Assembly: GCA_963995505.1 (NCBI GenBank)
Contig: OZ023195.1
Span: forward strand, 7,088,109-7,152,108
Length of the DNA: 64,000 nt
Source: Hypericum androsaemum
Lineage: Eukaryota > Streptophyta > Magnoliopsida > Malpighiales > Hypericaceae
Direction of reading: 5' to 3'
In this document: one piece after another, positions 32,301 through 40,829 of the stretch
How positions within the stretch are numbered: position 1 is the first letter of the stretch
Layout: each line of letters starts with the position of its first letter
Position numbers and translations under genes: made by a program
Notes under the pieces: model-generated
What the model was told of the DNA's origin: nothing
Databases searched by the model: none
What the model saw: only the letters and a program-made list of their open reading frames with translations

Positions 32301-33783
32301 GGCGCTGAAGTTTGTGAATGATCAGTCTAAGTTCGTGAATCATATGCATGCTAGATGGTGCACATATCTACAGAAATTTCCCTTCAAGATAGCTCATAAA
32401 AGTGGGAGTCATAATGTGGTGGCTGATGCTCTTAGTAGAAGAACGAGCTTGCTTGTGGAGCTAAGGGGAAGCGTTACTGCTTTTGAGTGCATTAAGGAGC
32501 TTTATGAAGATGATGATGATTTCGGTGAAGTTTGGAAGAAATGCAAGAGTGGTAAGGCTGTGGCAGATTACTTCTTGCATGATGGATACCTAATGAAGGG
32601 AAATCAGCTTTGTATTCCCAACACATCACTACGGCAACAACTTATGTGGGAAATGCATGGTGGTGGACTTTCTGCCCACTTTGGAAGAGACAAGACGTTG
32701 GCCTTTCTAACTGAAAGGTTCTATTGGCCTAAGCTAGGCAAGGAGGTTGAGAAGATGGTGAGACATTGTAGAGTGTGCCAAGAGACCAAGGGGACAGTGC
32801 ACAACACGGGACTCTACACGCCACTACCCGTTCCTAAGGCCATTTGGGAGGACCTGAGCATGGACTTTGTGCTTGGCTTACCTCGCACCCCTCGTGGTGT
32901 GGATTCTATCTTTGTGGTTGTTGACAGGTTGTCCAAAATGGCGCACTTCATTCCTTGCCGAAAGACCAATGATGCAAGTGGTGTAGCAAGACATTTCTTC
33001 AAGGAAGTGGTCAGATTGCATGGAGTTCCACGCACCATCACTTCTGATCGTGATGTGAAGTTCTTGGCAAGCTTTTGGAAGACGTTGTGGAAGATGTTCG
33101 ATGCCACCTTGCAATTCAGTACCACGGCACACCCACAAACTGATGGCCAGACCGAAGCCACCAATAGAACACTTGGGAACTTGCTGAGGAGCCTTTGCCA
33201 CGAGAAGAAACGACAATGGGACTTAGCTTTGCCTATAGCTGAGTTCGCATATAATGGGGCAGTGCATCGCATGACAGGAAAGTCACCTTTCTCCTTAGTT
33301 TATACTAAGGTTCCTAACCATTTGGTGGATGTATCTTTAGTCCCAAGACCAAGCAAGAGCAATCCTTCAGCCGTTGCATTCGCTGAGCAAGCACAGGCTG
33401 TGATTGGCGAGGTGCGCAAGAAGTTAGAGGAAGCGTATGCCAAGGAGAAGGCGAGAGTAGATGAGCATCGTCGTGTCCAAATCTTTCAGCCTGGTGAGCA
33501 AGTCATGGTTCACTTCAGGAAGGAGAGATTACCAAGCAACATCGCAGGTGGCAAGTTGCAAGCTAGGAAGTACGGACCATTCAAGGTGTTAAGGCGTATA
33601 AATGACAATGCATATGTCATTGATCTGCCCGAAGAGTATGGAGTATCCAAAAGCTTCAACGTTGCTGACCTCACGCCTTATTATGATGCCTTTCCCATGC
33701 CATCCAGACTTGCAACTCGAGGACAAGTTCCACTCCAAGGTGGGGAGGATGACGTAGGAACGTCCAGCTTGCCACATTCCTGA
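29365..33783 (+). CDS. Gag-pol polyprotein, gypsy copy A (1472 aa)
   Basis: A single open frame. A gag domain (FKMNIEKFYGDVDVETFLNW, SGAAVWWRKEQE) is followed by a CCHC zinc knuckle (CFKCNELGHKSSDC, about residue 320), then aspartic protease (IIDGGSQENF, about 413), reverse transcriptase with YFDD at about 766, RNase H, and integrase with an HHCC finger (CRVCQETKG) and DDE core ([36 protein letters not shown]). The tail SFNVADLTPYYD has no chromodomain that I can see. The RNase H catalytic Asp of the VDxDACG motif is Asn here (VNACG, about residue 915), while copy B and the 54-kb copy keep Asp. Several other changes at conserved positions cluster between 31610 and 32350 (MRLMDQ, LGLDGFYRRF). 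The polyprotein therefore looks full-length but probably replication-defective. Confidence 0.94.
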   Translation: MADQDPRPDMNQRFTNLEAAIMEIRTQLANLVVQQPQPARRDHPPIAEEEEEGDSDATLYARGNRGARGRGRGAAVPVARREVIRPEERYERRIDRPFKMNIEKFYGDVDVETFLNWLDSVEKYFDCMELTEEQKVNYVAFKLESGAAVWWRKEQETRRRRGEAPIRDWPSMEQALRSRFLPVDYHQSLYLQFLSCSQGNRSVDEYTAEFMRLAAQNDIEENEDQQIARYIDGLNFEVKSRMEFDTFLFFQDACHKARKIGATLKKKKTSFPRYSGPGQPSTFQRGGAEKIVPQATRPRVATDAPQRKGKEVEGTSTIRCFKCNELGHKSSDCPKRKFVQVCEKDDEGEQHESLYCAPVEESAEEESEDQYEEEDYCGVIQKVALTTTKKEDSQRHNLFRTKCHVGEEVCEVIIDGGSQENFVSKHVVDKLGLKVTPHPAPYSIGWVRSGGGIKVNSKCVVPISIGKFNDVVTCDLLEMDACHILLGRPWEFDNQAVHKGKENTYEVKKGNQQFTLLPRKPKQGRIHLNSTMQIVSLVTSTGFLNSAIKEVGEFYLFVMKDASELEENSEDNFPNQIKELLELFPEVAPEELPKGLPPLREIQHQVDLIPGATLPNLPHYKMSPQENQELRRQIQELLERGYLQESLSPCGVPALLVPKKDGTWRMCVDSRAINKITVGYRFPIPRLNDMLDSLSGSIIFSKIDLKSGYHQIRIRPGDEWKTAFKTKDGLYEWLVMPFGLTNAPSTFMRLMDQVMKPFLDKFVIVYFDDILVFSKSEEEHMDHLKQVFEALKSNSLIINLKKCIFWKEKLLFLGFVVGKDGVQVDQSKVEAIRTWPIPSNARQVRSFLGLDGFYRRFIRNFSLIVAPLTALLKKQTKFEWSKESGRAFAELKEKLSSTTVLALPDFAKLFEVDVNACGVGIGAVLSQEKRPIAYFSEKLSEHRQTWTTYEQEYYAVFRALRTWEHYLVGKEFVLYTDHKALKFVNDQSKFVNHMHARWCTYLQKFPFKIAHKSGSHNVVADALSRRTSLLVELRGSVTAFECIKELYEDDDDFGEVWKKCKSGKAVADYFLHDGYLMKGNQLCIPNTSLRQQLMWEMHGGGLSAHFGRDKTLAFLTERFYWPKLGKEVEKMVRHCRVCQETKGTVHNTGLYTPLPVPKAIWEDLSMDFVLGLPRTPRGVDSIFVVVDRLSKMAHFIPCRKTNDASGVARHFFKEVVRLHGVPRTITSDRDVKFLASFWKTLWKMFDATLQFSTTAHPQTDGQTEATNRTLGNLLRSLCHEKKRQWDLALPIAEFAYNGAVHRMTGKSPFSLVYTKVPNHLVDVSLVPRPSKSNPSAVAFAEQAQAVIGEVRKKLEEAYAKEKARVDEHRRVQIFQPGEQVMVHFRKERLPSNIAGGKLQARKYGPFKVLRRINDNAYVIDLPEEYGVSKSFNVADLTPYYDAFPMPSRLATRGQVPLQGGEDDVGTSSLPHS
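33737..33749 (+). other. Polypurine tract, copy A
   Basis: AAGGTGGGGAGGA lies immediately before LTR 2, the expected place for the plus-strand primer. It overlaps the end of the gag-pol frame, which runs into the LTR. Confidence 0.75.
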
Positions 33784-34257
33784 TTGGCGCCACCTTTTAC
33801 TTAGTTCGTTTAAATGGCTCATTTAGAACTTAAACTCTTTATGATTGGTTTTAATTGCTTTTAATTTCCAATTCCAGCTTGGGACTGTCCAGCTGATGAA
33901 CGTGGGTTGTTAGTGCCAACTTATGGCATTAGATGCATGCCTTAAAGGCATTAGATGCTTGGGGCGTTCTGTTTTGTAACCTCCAGCTTGCATTCCTTTT
34001 ATAGCTCGCCCAAATAAAGAAAACGGACAGATTTGAAAACCCAGAATATTGAGAGTGATTCTCTTACCTTTTGTGCATGGATTTGCATGGTTGTCACATT
34101 AAACACGCCCTTTAGAGGCTGCCAAACTCATTAGGCCCCTCCTTTTGTCAATTGCGGAAGCTCTTGCCTTAGGAGTTCTATCTTTTATTTTTTTATTTCG
34201 TTCTGATTCATTCCAGATCACTCTCATCACTCAAAATTGACGTGTTCCTACACTAAG
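33750..34257 (+). repeat. LTR 2 (3' LTR of copy A)
   Basis: Same ends and length (508 bp) as LTR 1. It carries GGGCGTTCTG (T variant, shared with LTR 4) and a private GATGCATGCC. Confidence 0.93.
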
Positions 34258-34258
34258 A

Positions 34259-34765
34259 TGACGTAGGAACGTCCAGCTTGCCACATTCCTGATTGGCGCC
34301 ACCTTTTACTTAGTTCTTTTAAATGGCTCATTTAGAACTTAAACTCTTTATGATTGGTTTTAATTGCTTTTAATTTCCAATTCCAGCTTGGGACTGTCCA
34401 GCTGATGAACGTGGGTTGTTAGTGCCAACTTATGGCATTAGATGCGTGCCTTAAAGGCATTAGATGCTTGGGCGTCCTGTTTTGTAACCTCCAGCTTGCA
34501 TTCCTTTTATAGCTCGCCCAAATAAAGAAAACGGACAGATTTGAAAACCCAGAATATTGAGAGTGATTCTCTTACCTTTTGTGCATGGATTTGCATGGTT
34601 GTCACATTAAACACGCCCTTTAGAGGCTGCCAAACTCATTAGGCCCCTCCTTTTGTCAATTGCGGAAGCTCTTGCCTTAGGAGTTCTATCTTTTATTTTT
34701 TTATTTCGTTCTGATTCATTCCAGATCACTCTCATCACTCAAAATTGACGTGTTCCTACACTAAG
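34259..34765 (+). repeat. LTR 3 (5' LTR of copy B)
   Basis: 507 bp. Abuts LTR 2 directly. It has the C variant (GGCGTCCTG) of LTR 1, one G fewer in the same G run, and a private TTAGTTCTTTTAAATGG. Confidence 0.93.
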
Positions 34766-34777
34766 TGGTATCAGAGC
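34766..34777 (+). other. Primer binding site, initiator-Met tRNA type (copy B)
   Basis: TGGTATCAGAGC, identical to copy A and directly after LTR 3. Confidence 0.9.
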
Positions 34778-34943
34778 TTTAGTTTCGATCAAATCAATCT
34801 CCGTATTGATTTTTAGGCTGAGAGTTTAACGTTATCACCTGGTAAGATTTTGAGAGAGCCCATCCACGATATGTGCAACAAGGAAACGTGATCCCCTGAT
34901 CCGTTCCTCATTAACCCACCTAGCACCACCAAAATCCGAGCTC

Positions 34944-37900
34944 ATGGCCGACCAAGACCCCAGACCTGATATGAATCAACGGTTCACCAATTTGGAGGCT
35001 GCTATCATGGAGATCCGCACACAACTTTCCAATCTGGTCGTGCAACAACCTCAACCAGCAAGGCGAGACCACCCTCCAATAGCTGAAGAAGAAGAAGAAG
35101 GTGATTCGGATGCTACCCTTTATGCAAGAGGGAACCGAGGTGCTCGTGGAAGAGGCCGTGGAGCTGCTGTCCCAGTTGCAAGAAGAGAAGTCATTAGGCC
35201 AGAAGAGAGGTATGAAAGGAGAATTGATAGGCCTTTTAAGATGAACATAGAGAAGTTTTATGGAGATGTAGATGTGGAGACTTTTCTGAATTGGCTGGAT
35301 TCAGTAGAGAAGTATTTCGATTGCATGGAGCTAACTGAAGAACAGAAGGTTAACTACGTAGCCTTTAAGTTAGAATCTGGTGCAGCCGTTTGGTGGAGGA
35401 AGGAACAAGAGACAAGGAGGAGGAGAGGAGAGGCTCCTATTCGTGATTGGCCTTCAATGGAACAAGCCCTCAGGTCTCGTTTTCTTCCTGTGGATTACCA
35501 CCAATCATTGTATCTTCAGTTCTTGTCATGCTCTCAAGGAAACAGATCCGTGGATGAGTATACAGCCGAGTTCATGAGGCTTGCTGCCCAGAATGATATT
35601 GAAGAGAATGAAGATCAACAGATTGCACGCTATATTGATGGCCTGAATTTTGAAGTGAAAAGTAGAATGGAGTTTGACACTTTTCTCTTCTTCCAAGATG
35701 CGTGCCACAAAGCAAGAAAAATTGGAGCAACCCTTAAGAAGAAGAAGACTTCCTTTCCACGTTATTCAGGACCTGGTCAGCCTTCAACTTTTCAAAGAGG
35801 AGGAGCGGAGAAGATTGTTCCTCAAGCAACCAGGCCTAGGGTTGCTACGGATGCCCCTCAACGAAAAGGAAAAGAGGTGGAGGGCACTTCCACGATCAGA
35901 TGCTTTAAGTGCAATGAACTTGGTCACAAATCAAGTGATTGTCCTAAGAGGAAGTTCGTGCAAGTTTGTGAAAAGGATGATGAGGGCGAGCAACATGAGT
36001 CACTCTATTGTGCCCCGGTGGAAGAAAGTGCGGAGGAAGAGTCTGAGGATCAGTATGAGGAGGAAGACTATTGTGGTGTCATTCAGAAGGTGGCACTAAC
36101 CACAACAAAGAAAGAGGATTCTCAGAGGCACAATCTATTTCGCACCAAGTGCCATGTTGGAGAGGAGGTGTGCGAAGTGATTATTGATGGAGGGAGCCAG
36201 GAGAATTTTGTGAGCAAGCATGTTGTGGACAAGCTTGGTCTCAAAGTCACGCCTCATCCAGCTCCTTACTCCATTGGTTGGGTGCGTTCTGGTGGAGGAA
36301 TCAAGGTCAATTCCAAGTGCGTGGTTCCTATTTCCATTGGCAAGTTCAATGACGTGGTGACATGTGATTTGTTGGAGATGGATGCTTGCCACATTCTGTT
36401 GGGACGCCCTTGGGAATTTGACAACCAGGCTGTCCATAAAGGAAAGGAGAACACCTATGAAGTGAAGAAAGGAAATCAGCAATTCACTCTCCTTCCAAGG
36501 AAGCCTAAGCAAGGGAGGATCCACCTGAATAGTACCATGCAGATTGTGTCCCTCGTGACTTCCACGGGATTTCTCAATTCTGCCATCAAGGAGGTTGGAG
36601 AATTTTACTTGTTCGTGATGAAGGATGCCTCGGAGCTTGAGGAGAATTCGGAGGACAACTTCCCCAACCAGATTAAAGAGTTGCTTGAACTCTTTCCAGA
36701 AGTTGCACCTGAAGAGTTGCCAAAGGGTTTGCCACCCTTAAGGGAGATACAACATCAGGTTGACTTGATCCCTGGTGCAACTTTGCCAAACTTGCCTCAT
36801 TACAAGATGAGTCCGCAAGAGAACCAGGAGCTAAGGAGGCAGATCCAAGAGTTGTTGGAGAGAGGCTACCTACAGGAAAGCCTTAGTCCATGCGGAGTTC
36901 CTGCCCTCTTGGTCCCGAAGAAGGATGGCACTTGGAGGATGTGTGTGGACAGTCGCGCCATCAATAAGATAACCGTGGGGTACCGCTTTCCAATTCCTCG
37001 TCTAAACGACATGTTGGACAGCTTGAGCGGATCAATTATCTTTTCAAAGATAGACCTGAAGAGTGGATACCACCAGATCCGCATCCGCCCTGGTGATGAG
37101 TGGAAGACGGCCTTCAAGACAAAGGATGGATTGTACGAGTGGCTTGTCATGCCATTCGGGCTGACCAATGCTCCAAGTACCTTCATGCGCTTGATGCACC
37201 AAGTCATGAAGCCGTTCTTGGACAAGTTTGTTGTCGTATACTTCGATGACATTCTTGTGTTTAGCAAGTCAGAGGAGGAGCACATGGACCACTTGAAGCA
37301 AGTATTTGAAGCCTTGAAGAGCAACAGCTTGATAATCAACTTGAAGAAGTGCATTTTCTGGAAGGAAAAGCTACTATTTCTAGGTTTCGTGGTGGGAAAA
37401 GATGGAGTTCAAGTAGACCAGTCCAAAGTTGAAGCCATTCGCACATGGCCAATACCTTCCAATGAAGGGCAGGTGCGAAGCTTCCTTGGCTTAGCAAGTT
37501 TCTATCGGAGATTCATCCGCAACTTCAGCTTGATCGCGGCCCCTCTCACTGCCTTGCTCAAGAAGCAAGCGAAGTTTGAATGGAGCAAAGAATCAGGGCG
37601 CGCATTTGCTGAATTGAAGGAGAAACTGAGTTCTACAACGGTACTTGCACTTCCTGATTTTGCTAAACTCTTTGAAGTAGATGTTGATGCATGTGGAGTA
37701 GGCATAGGAGCTGTTCTATCTCAGGAGAAACGCCCTATAGCTTATTTTAGTGAGAAGTTGAGTGAGCATAGGCAAACTTGGACCACTTATGAGCAAGAGT
37801 ATTATGCTGTTTTCCGAGCTCTAAGGACTTGGGAACATTATCTCGTGGGAAAAGAGTTTGTTTTGTACACTGATCACAAGGCGCTGAAGTTTGTGAATGA

Positions 37901-39152
37901 TCAGTCTAAGTTCGTGAATCATATGCATACTAGATGGTGCACATATCTACAGAAATTTCCCTTCAAGATAGCTCATAAAAGTGGGAGTCATAATGTGGTG
38001 GCTGATGCTCTTAGTAGAAGAACGAGCTTGCTTGTGGAGCTAAGGGGAAGTGTTACTGCTTTTGAGTGCATTAAGGAGCTTTATGAAGATGATGATGATT
38101 TCGGTGAAGTTTGGAAGAAATGCAAGAGTGGTAAGGCTGTGGCAGATTACTTCTTGCATGATGGATACCTAATGAAGGGAAATCAGCTTTGTATTCCCAA
38201 CACATCACTACGGCAACAACTTATGTGGGAAATGCATGGTGGTGGACTTTCTGCCCACTTTGGAAGAGACAAGACGTTGGCCTTTCTAACTGAAAGGTTC
38301 TATTGGCCTAAGCTAGGCAAGGAGGTTGAGAAGATGGTGAGACATTGTAGAGTGTGCCAAGAGACCAAGGGGACAGTGCACAACACGGGACTCTACACGC
38401 CACTACCCGTTCCTAAGGCCATTTGGGAGGACCTGAGCATGGACTTTGTGCTTGGCTTACCTCGCACCCCTCGTGGTGTGGATTCTATCTTTGTGGTTGT
38501 TGACAGGTTGTCCAAAATGGCGCACTTCATTCCTTGCCGAAAGACCAATGATGCAAGTGGTGTAGCAAGACATTTCTTCAAGGAAGTGGTCAGATTGCAT
38601 GGAGTTCCACGCACCATCACTTCTGATCGTGATGTGAAGTTCTTGGCAAGCTTTTGGAAGACGTTGTGGAAGATGTTCGATGCCACCTTGCAATTCAGTA
38701 CCACGGCACACCCACAAACTGATGGCCAGACCGAAGCCACCAATAGAACACTTGGGAACTTGCTGAGGAGCCTTTGCCACGAGAAGAAACGACAATGGGA
38801 CTTAGCTTTGCCTATAGCTGAGTTCGCATATAATGGGGCAGTGCATCGCATGACAGGAAAGTCACCTTTCTCCTTAGTTTATACTAAGGTTCCTAACCAT
38901 TTGGTGGATGTATCTTTAGTCCCAAGACCAAGCAAGAGCAATCCTTCAGCCGTTGCATTCGCTGAGCAAGCACAGGCTGTGATTGGCGAGGTGCGCAAGA
39001 AGTTAGAGGAAGCGTATGCCAAGGAGAAGGCGAGAGTAGATGAGCATCGTCGTGTCCAAATCTTTCAGTCTGGTGAGCAAGTCATGGTTCACTTCAGGAA
39101 GGAGAGATTACCAAGCAACATCGCAGGTGGCAAGTTGCAAGCTAGGAAGTAG
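34944..39152 (+). CDS. Gag-pol polyprotein, gypsy copy B (1402 aa, C-terminally truncated)
   Basis: Same domain order as copy A, with catalytic motifs that look intact: protease DGGS, reverse transcriptase YFDD, RNase H VDACG with Asp, integrase DDE region. Near its end a 55-bp tandem duplication (39096-39150 and 39151-39205) shifts the frame, giving a stop right after LQARK. The last ~70 residues of the integrase C-terminal domain (KVLRRINDNAYVIDLP, SFNVADLTPYYD) are thereby cut off; they survive in another frame at 39151-39417. At positions where A and B differ, B agrees with the third copy at 54 kb (LMHQV, LGLA-FY), so B is closer to the family ancestor. Confidence 0.94.
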   Translation: MADQDPRPDMNQRFTNLEAAIMEIRTQLSNLVVQQPQPARRDHPPIAEEEEEGDSDATLYARGNRGARGRGRGAAVPVARREVIRPEERYERRIDRPFKMNIEKFYGDVDVETFLNWLDSVEKYFDCMELTEEQKVNYVAFKLESGAAVWWRKEQETRRRRGEAPIRDWPSMEQALRSRFLPVDYHQSLYLQFLSCSQGNRSVDEYTAEFMRLAAQNDIEENEDQQIARYIDGLNFEVKSRMEFDTFLFFQDACHKARKIGATLKKKKTSFPRYSGPGQPSTFQRGGAEKIVPQATRPRVATDAPQRKGKEVEGTSTIRCFKCNELGHKSSDCPKRKFVQVCEKDDEGEQHESLYCAPVEESAEEESEDQYEEEDYCGVIQKVALTTTKKEDSQRHNLFRTKCHVGEEVCEVIIDGGSQENFVSKHVVDKLGLKVTPHPAPYSIGWVRSGGGIKVNSKCVVPISIGKFNDVVTCDLLEMDACHILLGRPWEFDNQAVHKGKENTYEVKKGNQQFTLLPRKPKQGRIHLNSTMQIVSLVTSTGFLNSAIKEVGEFYLFVMKDASELEENSEDNFPNQIKELLELFPEVAPEELPKGLPPLREIQHQVDLIPGATLPNLPHYKMSPQENQELRRQIQELLERGYLQESLSPCGVPALLVPKKDGTWRMCVDSRAINKITVGYRFPIPRLNDMLDSLSGSIIFSKIDLKSGYHQIRIRPGDEWKTAFKTKDGLYEWLVMPFGLTNAPSTFMRLMHQVMKPFLDKFVVVYFDDILVFSKSEEEHMDHLKQVFEALKSNSLIINLKKCIFWKEKLLFLGFVVGKDGVQVDQSKVEAIRTWPIPSNEGQVRSFLGLASFYRRFIRNFSLIAAPLTALLKKQAKFEWSKESGRAFAELKEKLSSTTVLALPDFAKLFEVDVDACGVGIGAVLSQEKRPIAYFSEKLSEHRQTWTTYEQEYYAVFRALRTWEHYLVGKEFVLYTDHKALKFVNDQSKFVNHMHTRWCTYLQKFPFKIAHKSGSHNVVADALSRRTSLLVELRGSVTAFECIKELYEDDDDFGEVWKKCKSGKAVADYFLHDGYLMKGNQLCIPNTSLRQQLMWEMHGGGLSAHFGRDKTLAFLTERFYWPKLGKEVEKMVRHCRVCQETKGTVHNTGLYTPLPVPKAIWEDLSMDFVLGLPRTPRGVDSIFVVVDRLSKMAHFIPCRKTNDASGVARHFFKEVVRLHGVPRTITSDRDVKFLASFWKTLWKMFDATLQFSTTAHPQTDGQTEATNRTLGNLLRSLCHEKKRQWDLALPIAEFAYNGAVHRMTGKSPFSLVYTKVPNHLVDVSLVPRPSKSNPSAVAFAEQAQAVIGEVRKKLEEAYAKEKARVDEHRRVQIFQSGEQVMVHFRKERLPSNIAGGKLQARK

Positions 39153-39205
39153 GAAGGAGAGATTACCAAGCAACATCGCAGGTGGCAAGTTGCAAGCTAG
39201 GAAGT
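39096..39205 (+). repeat. 55-bp tandem duplication in copy B integrase
   Basis: AGGAAGGAGAGATTACCAAG to GCTAGGAAGT occurs twice with no change. Copy A has it once. 55 is not a multiple of three, hence the frameshift. Confidence 0.95.
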
Positions 39206-39383
39206 ACGGACCATTCAAGGTGTTAAGGCGTATAAATGACAATGCATATGTCATTGATCTGCCCGAAGAGTATGGAGTATCCAAAAGCTTCAACGTTGCT
39301 GACCTCACGCCTTATTATGATGCCTTTCCCATGCCATCCAGACTTGCAACTCGAGGACAAGTTCCACTCCAAGGTGGGGAGGA

Positions 39384-39892
39384 TGACGTAGGAACGTCCA
39401 GCTTGCCACATTCCTGATTGGTGCCACCTTTTACTTAGTTCGTTTAAATGGCTCATTTAGAACTTAAACTCTTTATGATTGGTTTTAATTGCTTTTAATT
39501 TCCAATTCCAGCTTGGGACTGTCCAGCTGATGAACGTGGGTTGTTAGTGCCAACTTATGGCATTAGATGCGTGCCTTAAAGGCATTAGATGCTTGGGGCG
39601 TTCTGTTTTGTAACCTCCAGCTTGCATTCCTTTTATAGCTCGCCCAAATAAAGAAAACGGACAGATTTGAAAACCCAGAATATTGAGAGTGATTCTCTTA
39701 CCTTTTGTGCATGGATTTGCATGGTTGTCACATTAAACACGCCCTTTAGAGGCTGCCAAACTCATTAGGCCCCTCCTTTTGTCAATTGCGGAAGCTCTTG
39801 CCTTAGGAGTTCTATCTTTTATTTTTTTTATTTCGTTCTGATTCATTCCAGATCACTCTCATCACTCAAAATTGACGTGTTCCTACACTAAG
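39384..39892 (+). repeat. LTR 4 (3' LTR of copy B)
   Basis: 509 bp, preceded by the purine tract AAGGTGGGGAGGA. It has the T variant (GGGCGTTCTG) of LTR 2 and one extra T in the ATTTTTTT run near its end. Confidence 0.93.
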
Positions 39893-40137
39893 TGATTGAA
39901 ACCGAGTAGAAGCCTCCTTAAGTTGTTGATGCTAGATGTGCACGCCGTTGAAAATAACAGCGCGTCGTCCGCATACTGCAAAAGACACATCGGATGCTGA
40001 ACCCGGTTAATATTTAGGCCCTTGATAAGCCTCTGATTTGAAGCTGAAAGCACAAGTCTTCTGAGTCCTTCCGCAACTATCAAAAAGAGGTAAGGTGAAA
40101 GAGGGTCTCCTTGTCTCAATCCCCGATGCATTTTAAT
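39893..40137 (-). mobile_element. LINE, reverse transcriptase active-site part
   Basis: Minus-strand MHRGLRQGDPLSPYLFLIVA and CLLQYADDALLFSTA are the RT catalytic core (YADD), ending ...LLLGFN. The next conserved block, VSGLSVNF, is at 28675 on the far side of the gypsy pair. Similarity stops near 40137, so the LINE is 5'-truncated, as most genomic LINEs are. Confidence 0.85.
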
Positions 40138-40584
40138 TTAGTCAATGTGGTACTCGAAAGTTGGTGAAAACTCGCTCTCCCGTCGCGTTTGATTTTCTAT
40201 TATTCTCACTATCTGGTTCGGTGACAGTCAACACTTGCTTACTTGTCCATAAGATCCTCTATCCACCAATCACATCCCTATATGGCCCAATTTAACATAA
40301 ACCCATGGTCCCCACTCTCTCCCCTATTTATTATGTTGTCCTTTTCGTTGGCCTTTTCGTAATTGGCTTATGTTACCATTATATTGCGTCATATAATTGC
40401 ATTTTACTCTTGGATCTGAAAGGTTGAATGCATCGAATTTTGGTATTTTTCGTAAAAAAAATCTAGAGTTATGTCATATTCTGTAACAACTAACAATTAT
40501 GAATATTTTTTATAAATAAGAGTGATGGGCCCCACCTAAGGCTTAGACACCTAAAAAATGTTAGATAGATTGATATATTTATTA
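40138..40584. other. Intergenic, no gene seen
   Basis: AT-rich sequence between the truncated LINE and the copia element. Only short open frames. Confidence 0.45.
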
Positions 40585-40829
40585 TGTATTAATTATATGT
40601 GGATGCCATTTTCTCCATGTTTTCCTCCATGTTTTTCTCCTTGTTTTCCTCCATGTTCCCCTCCATGTTCTCCTCCATAATACATTAATTATTTAATGTA
40701 TTAGCCTATAAATAGAACCCATTGTATTACCATTTAGAAGATTATTCTTGATCTATTAATGAGAAGTTCATACTCTCTTCTCTTACTCTTTTCCTCTACT
40801 ATTACTTATTTCTGATAAAGTTTATAATA
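40585..40829 (+). repeat. 5' LTR of the copia element
   Basis: TGTATTAATTATATGTGG ... GATAAAGTTTATAATA. It is ~36 bases longer than the 3' LTR because a CTCCATGTTTTC-like unit is repeated about five times between 40613 and 40680. TATAAATAGAACC near 40708 is a good TATA box. Confidence 0.88.

Larger units (their letters stand above)
28679..34257 (+). mobile_element. Ty3/gypsy LTR retrotransposon, copy A
   Basis: Complete structure: 5' LTR 28679-29186, primer site, gag-pol 29365-33783, purine tract, 3' LTR 33750-34257. The domain order gag, protease, reverse transcriptase, RNase H, integrase is that of Ty3/gypsy. It is inserted in the LINE reverse transcriptase gene, and copy B follows after one base. 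The two LTRs are nearly identical (I noticed only a few differences), which suggests a young insertion. Confidence 0.95.
34259..39892 (+). mobile_element. Ty3/gypsy LTR retrotransposon, copy B
   Basis: Second nearly identical element in the same orientation, separated from copy A by a single A at 34258. 5' LTR 34259-34765, primer site from 34766, gag-pol 34944-39152 (truncated), 3' LTR 39384-39892. The LINE resumes immediately to the right. Confidence 0.95.

Noticed and set aside
28679..39892. Idea that the tandem gypsy pair is a simple assembly duplication
   Set aside because: The copies differ at many sites (clustered RT/RNase H changes, 55-bp duplication, LTR variants), so they are not one sequence assembled twice; long reads are still needed for the junction.
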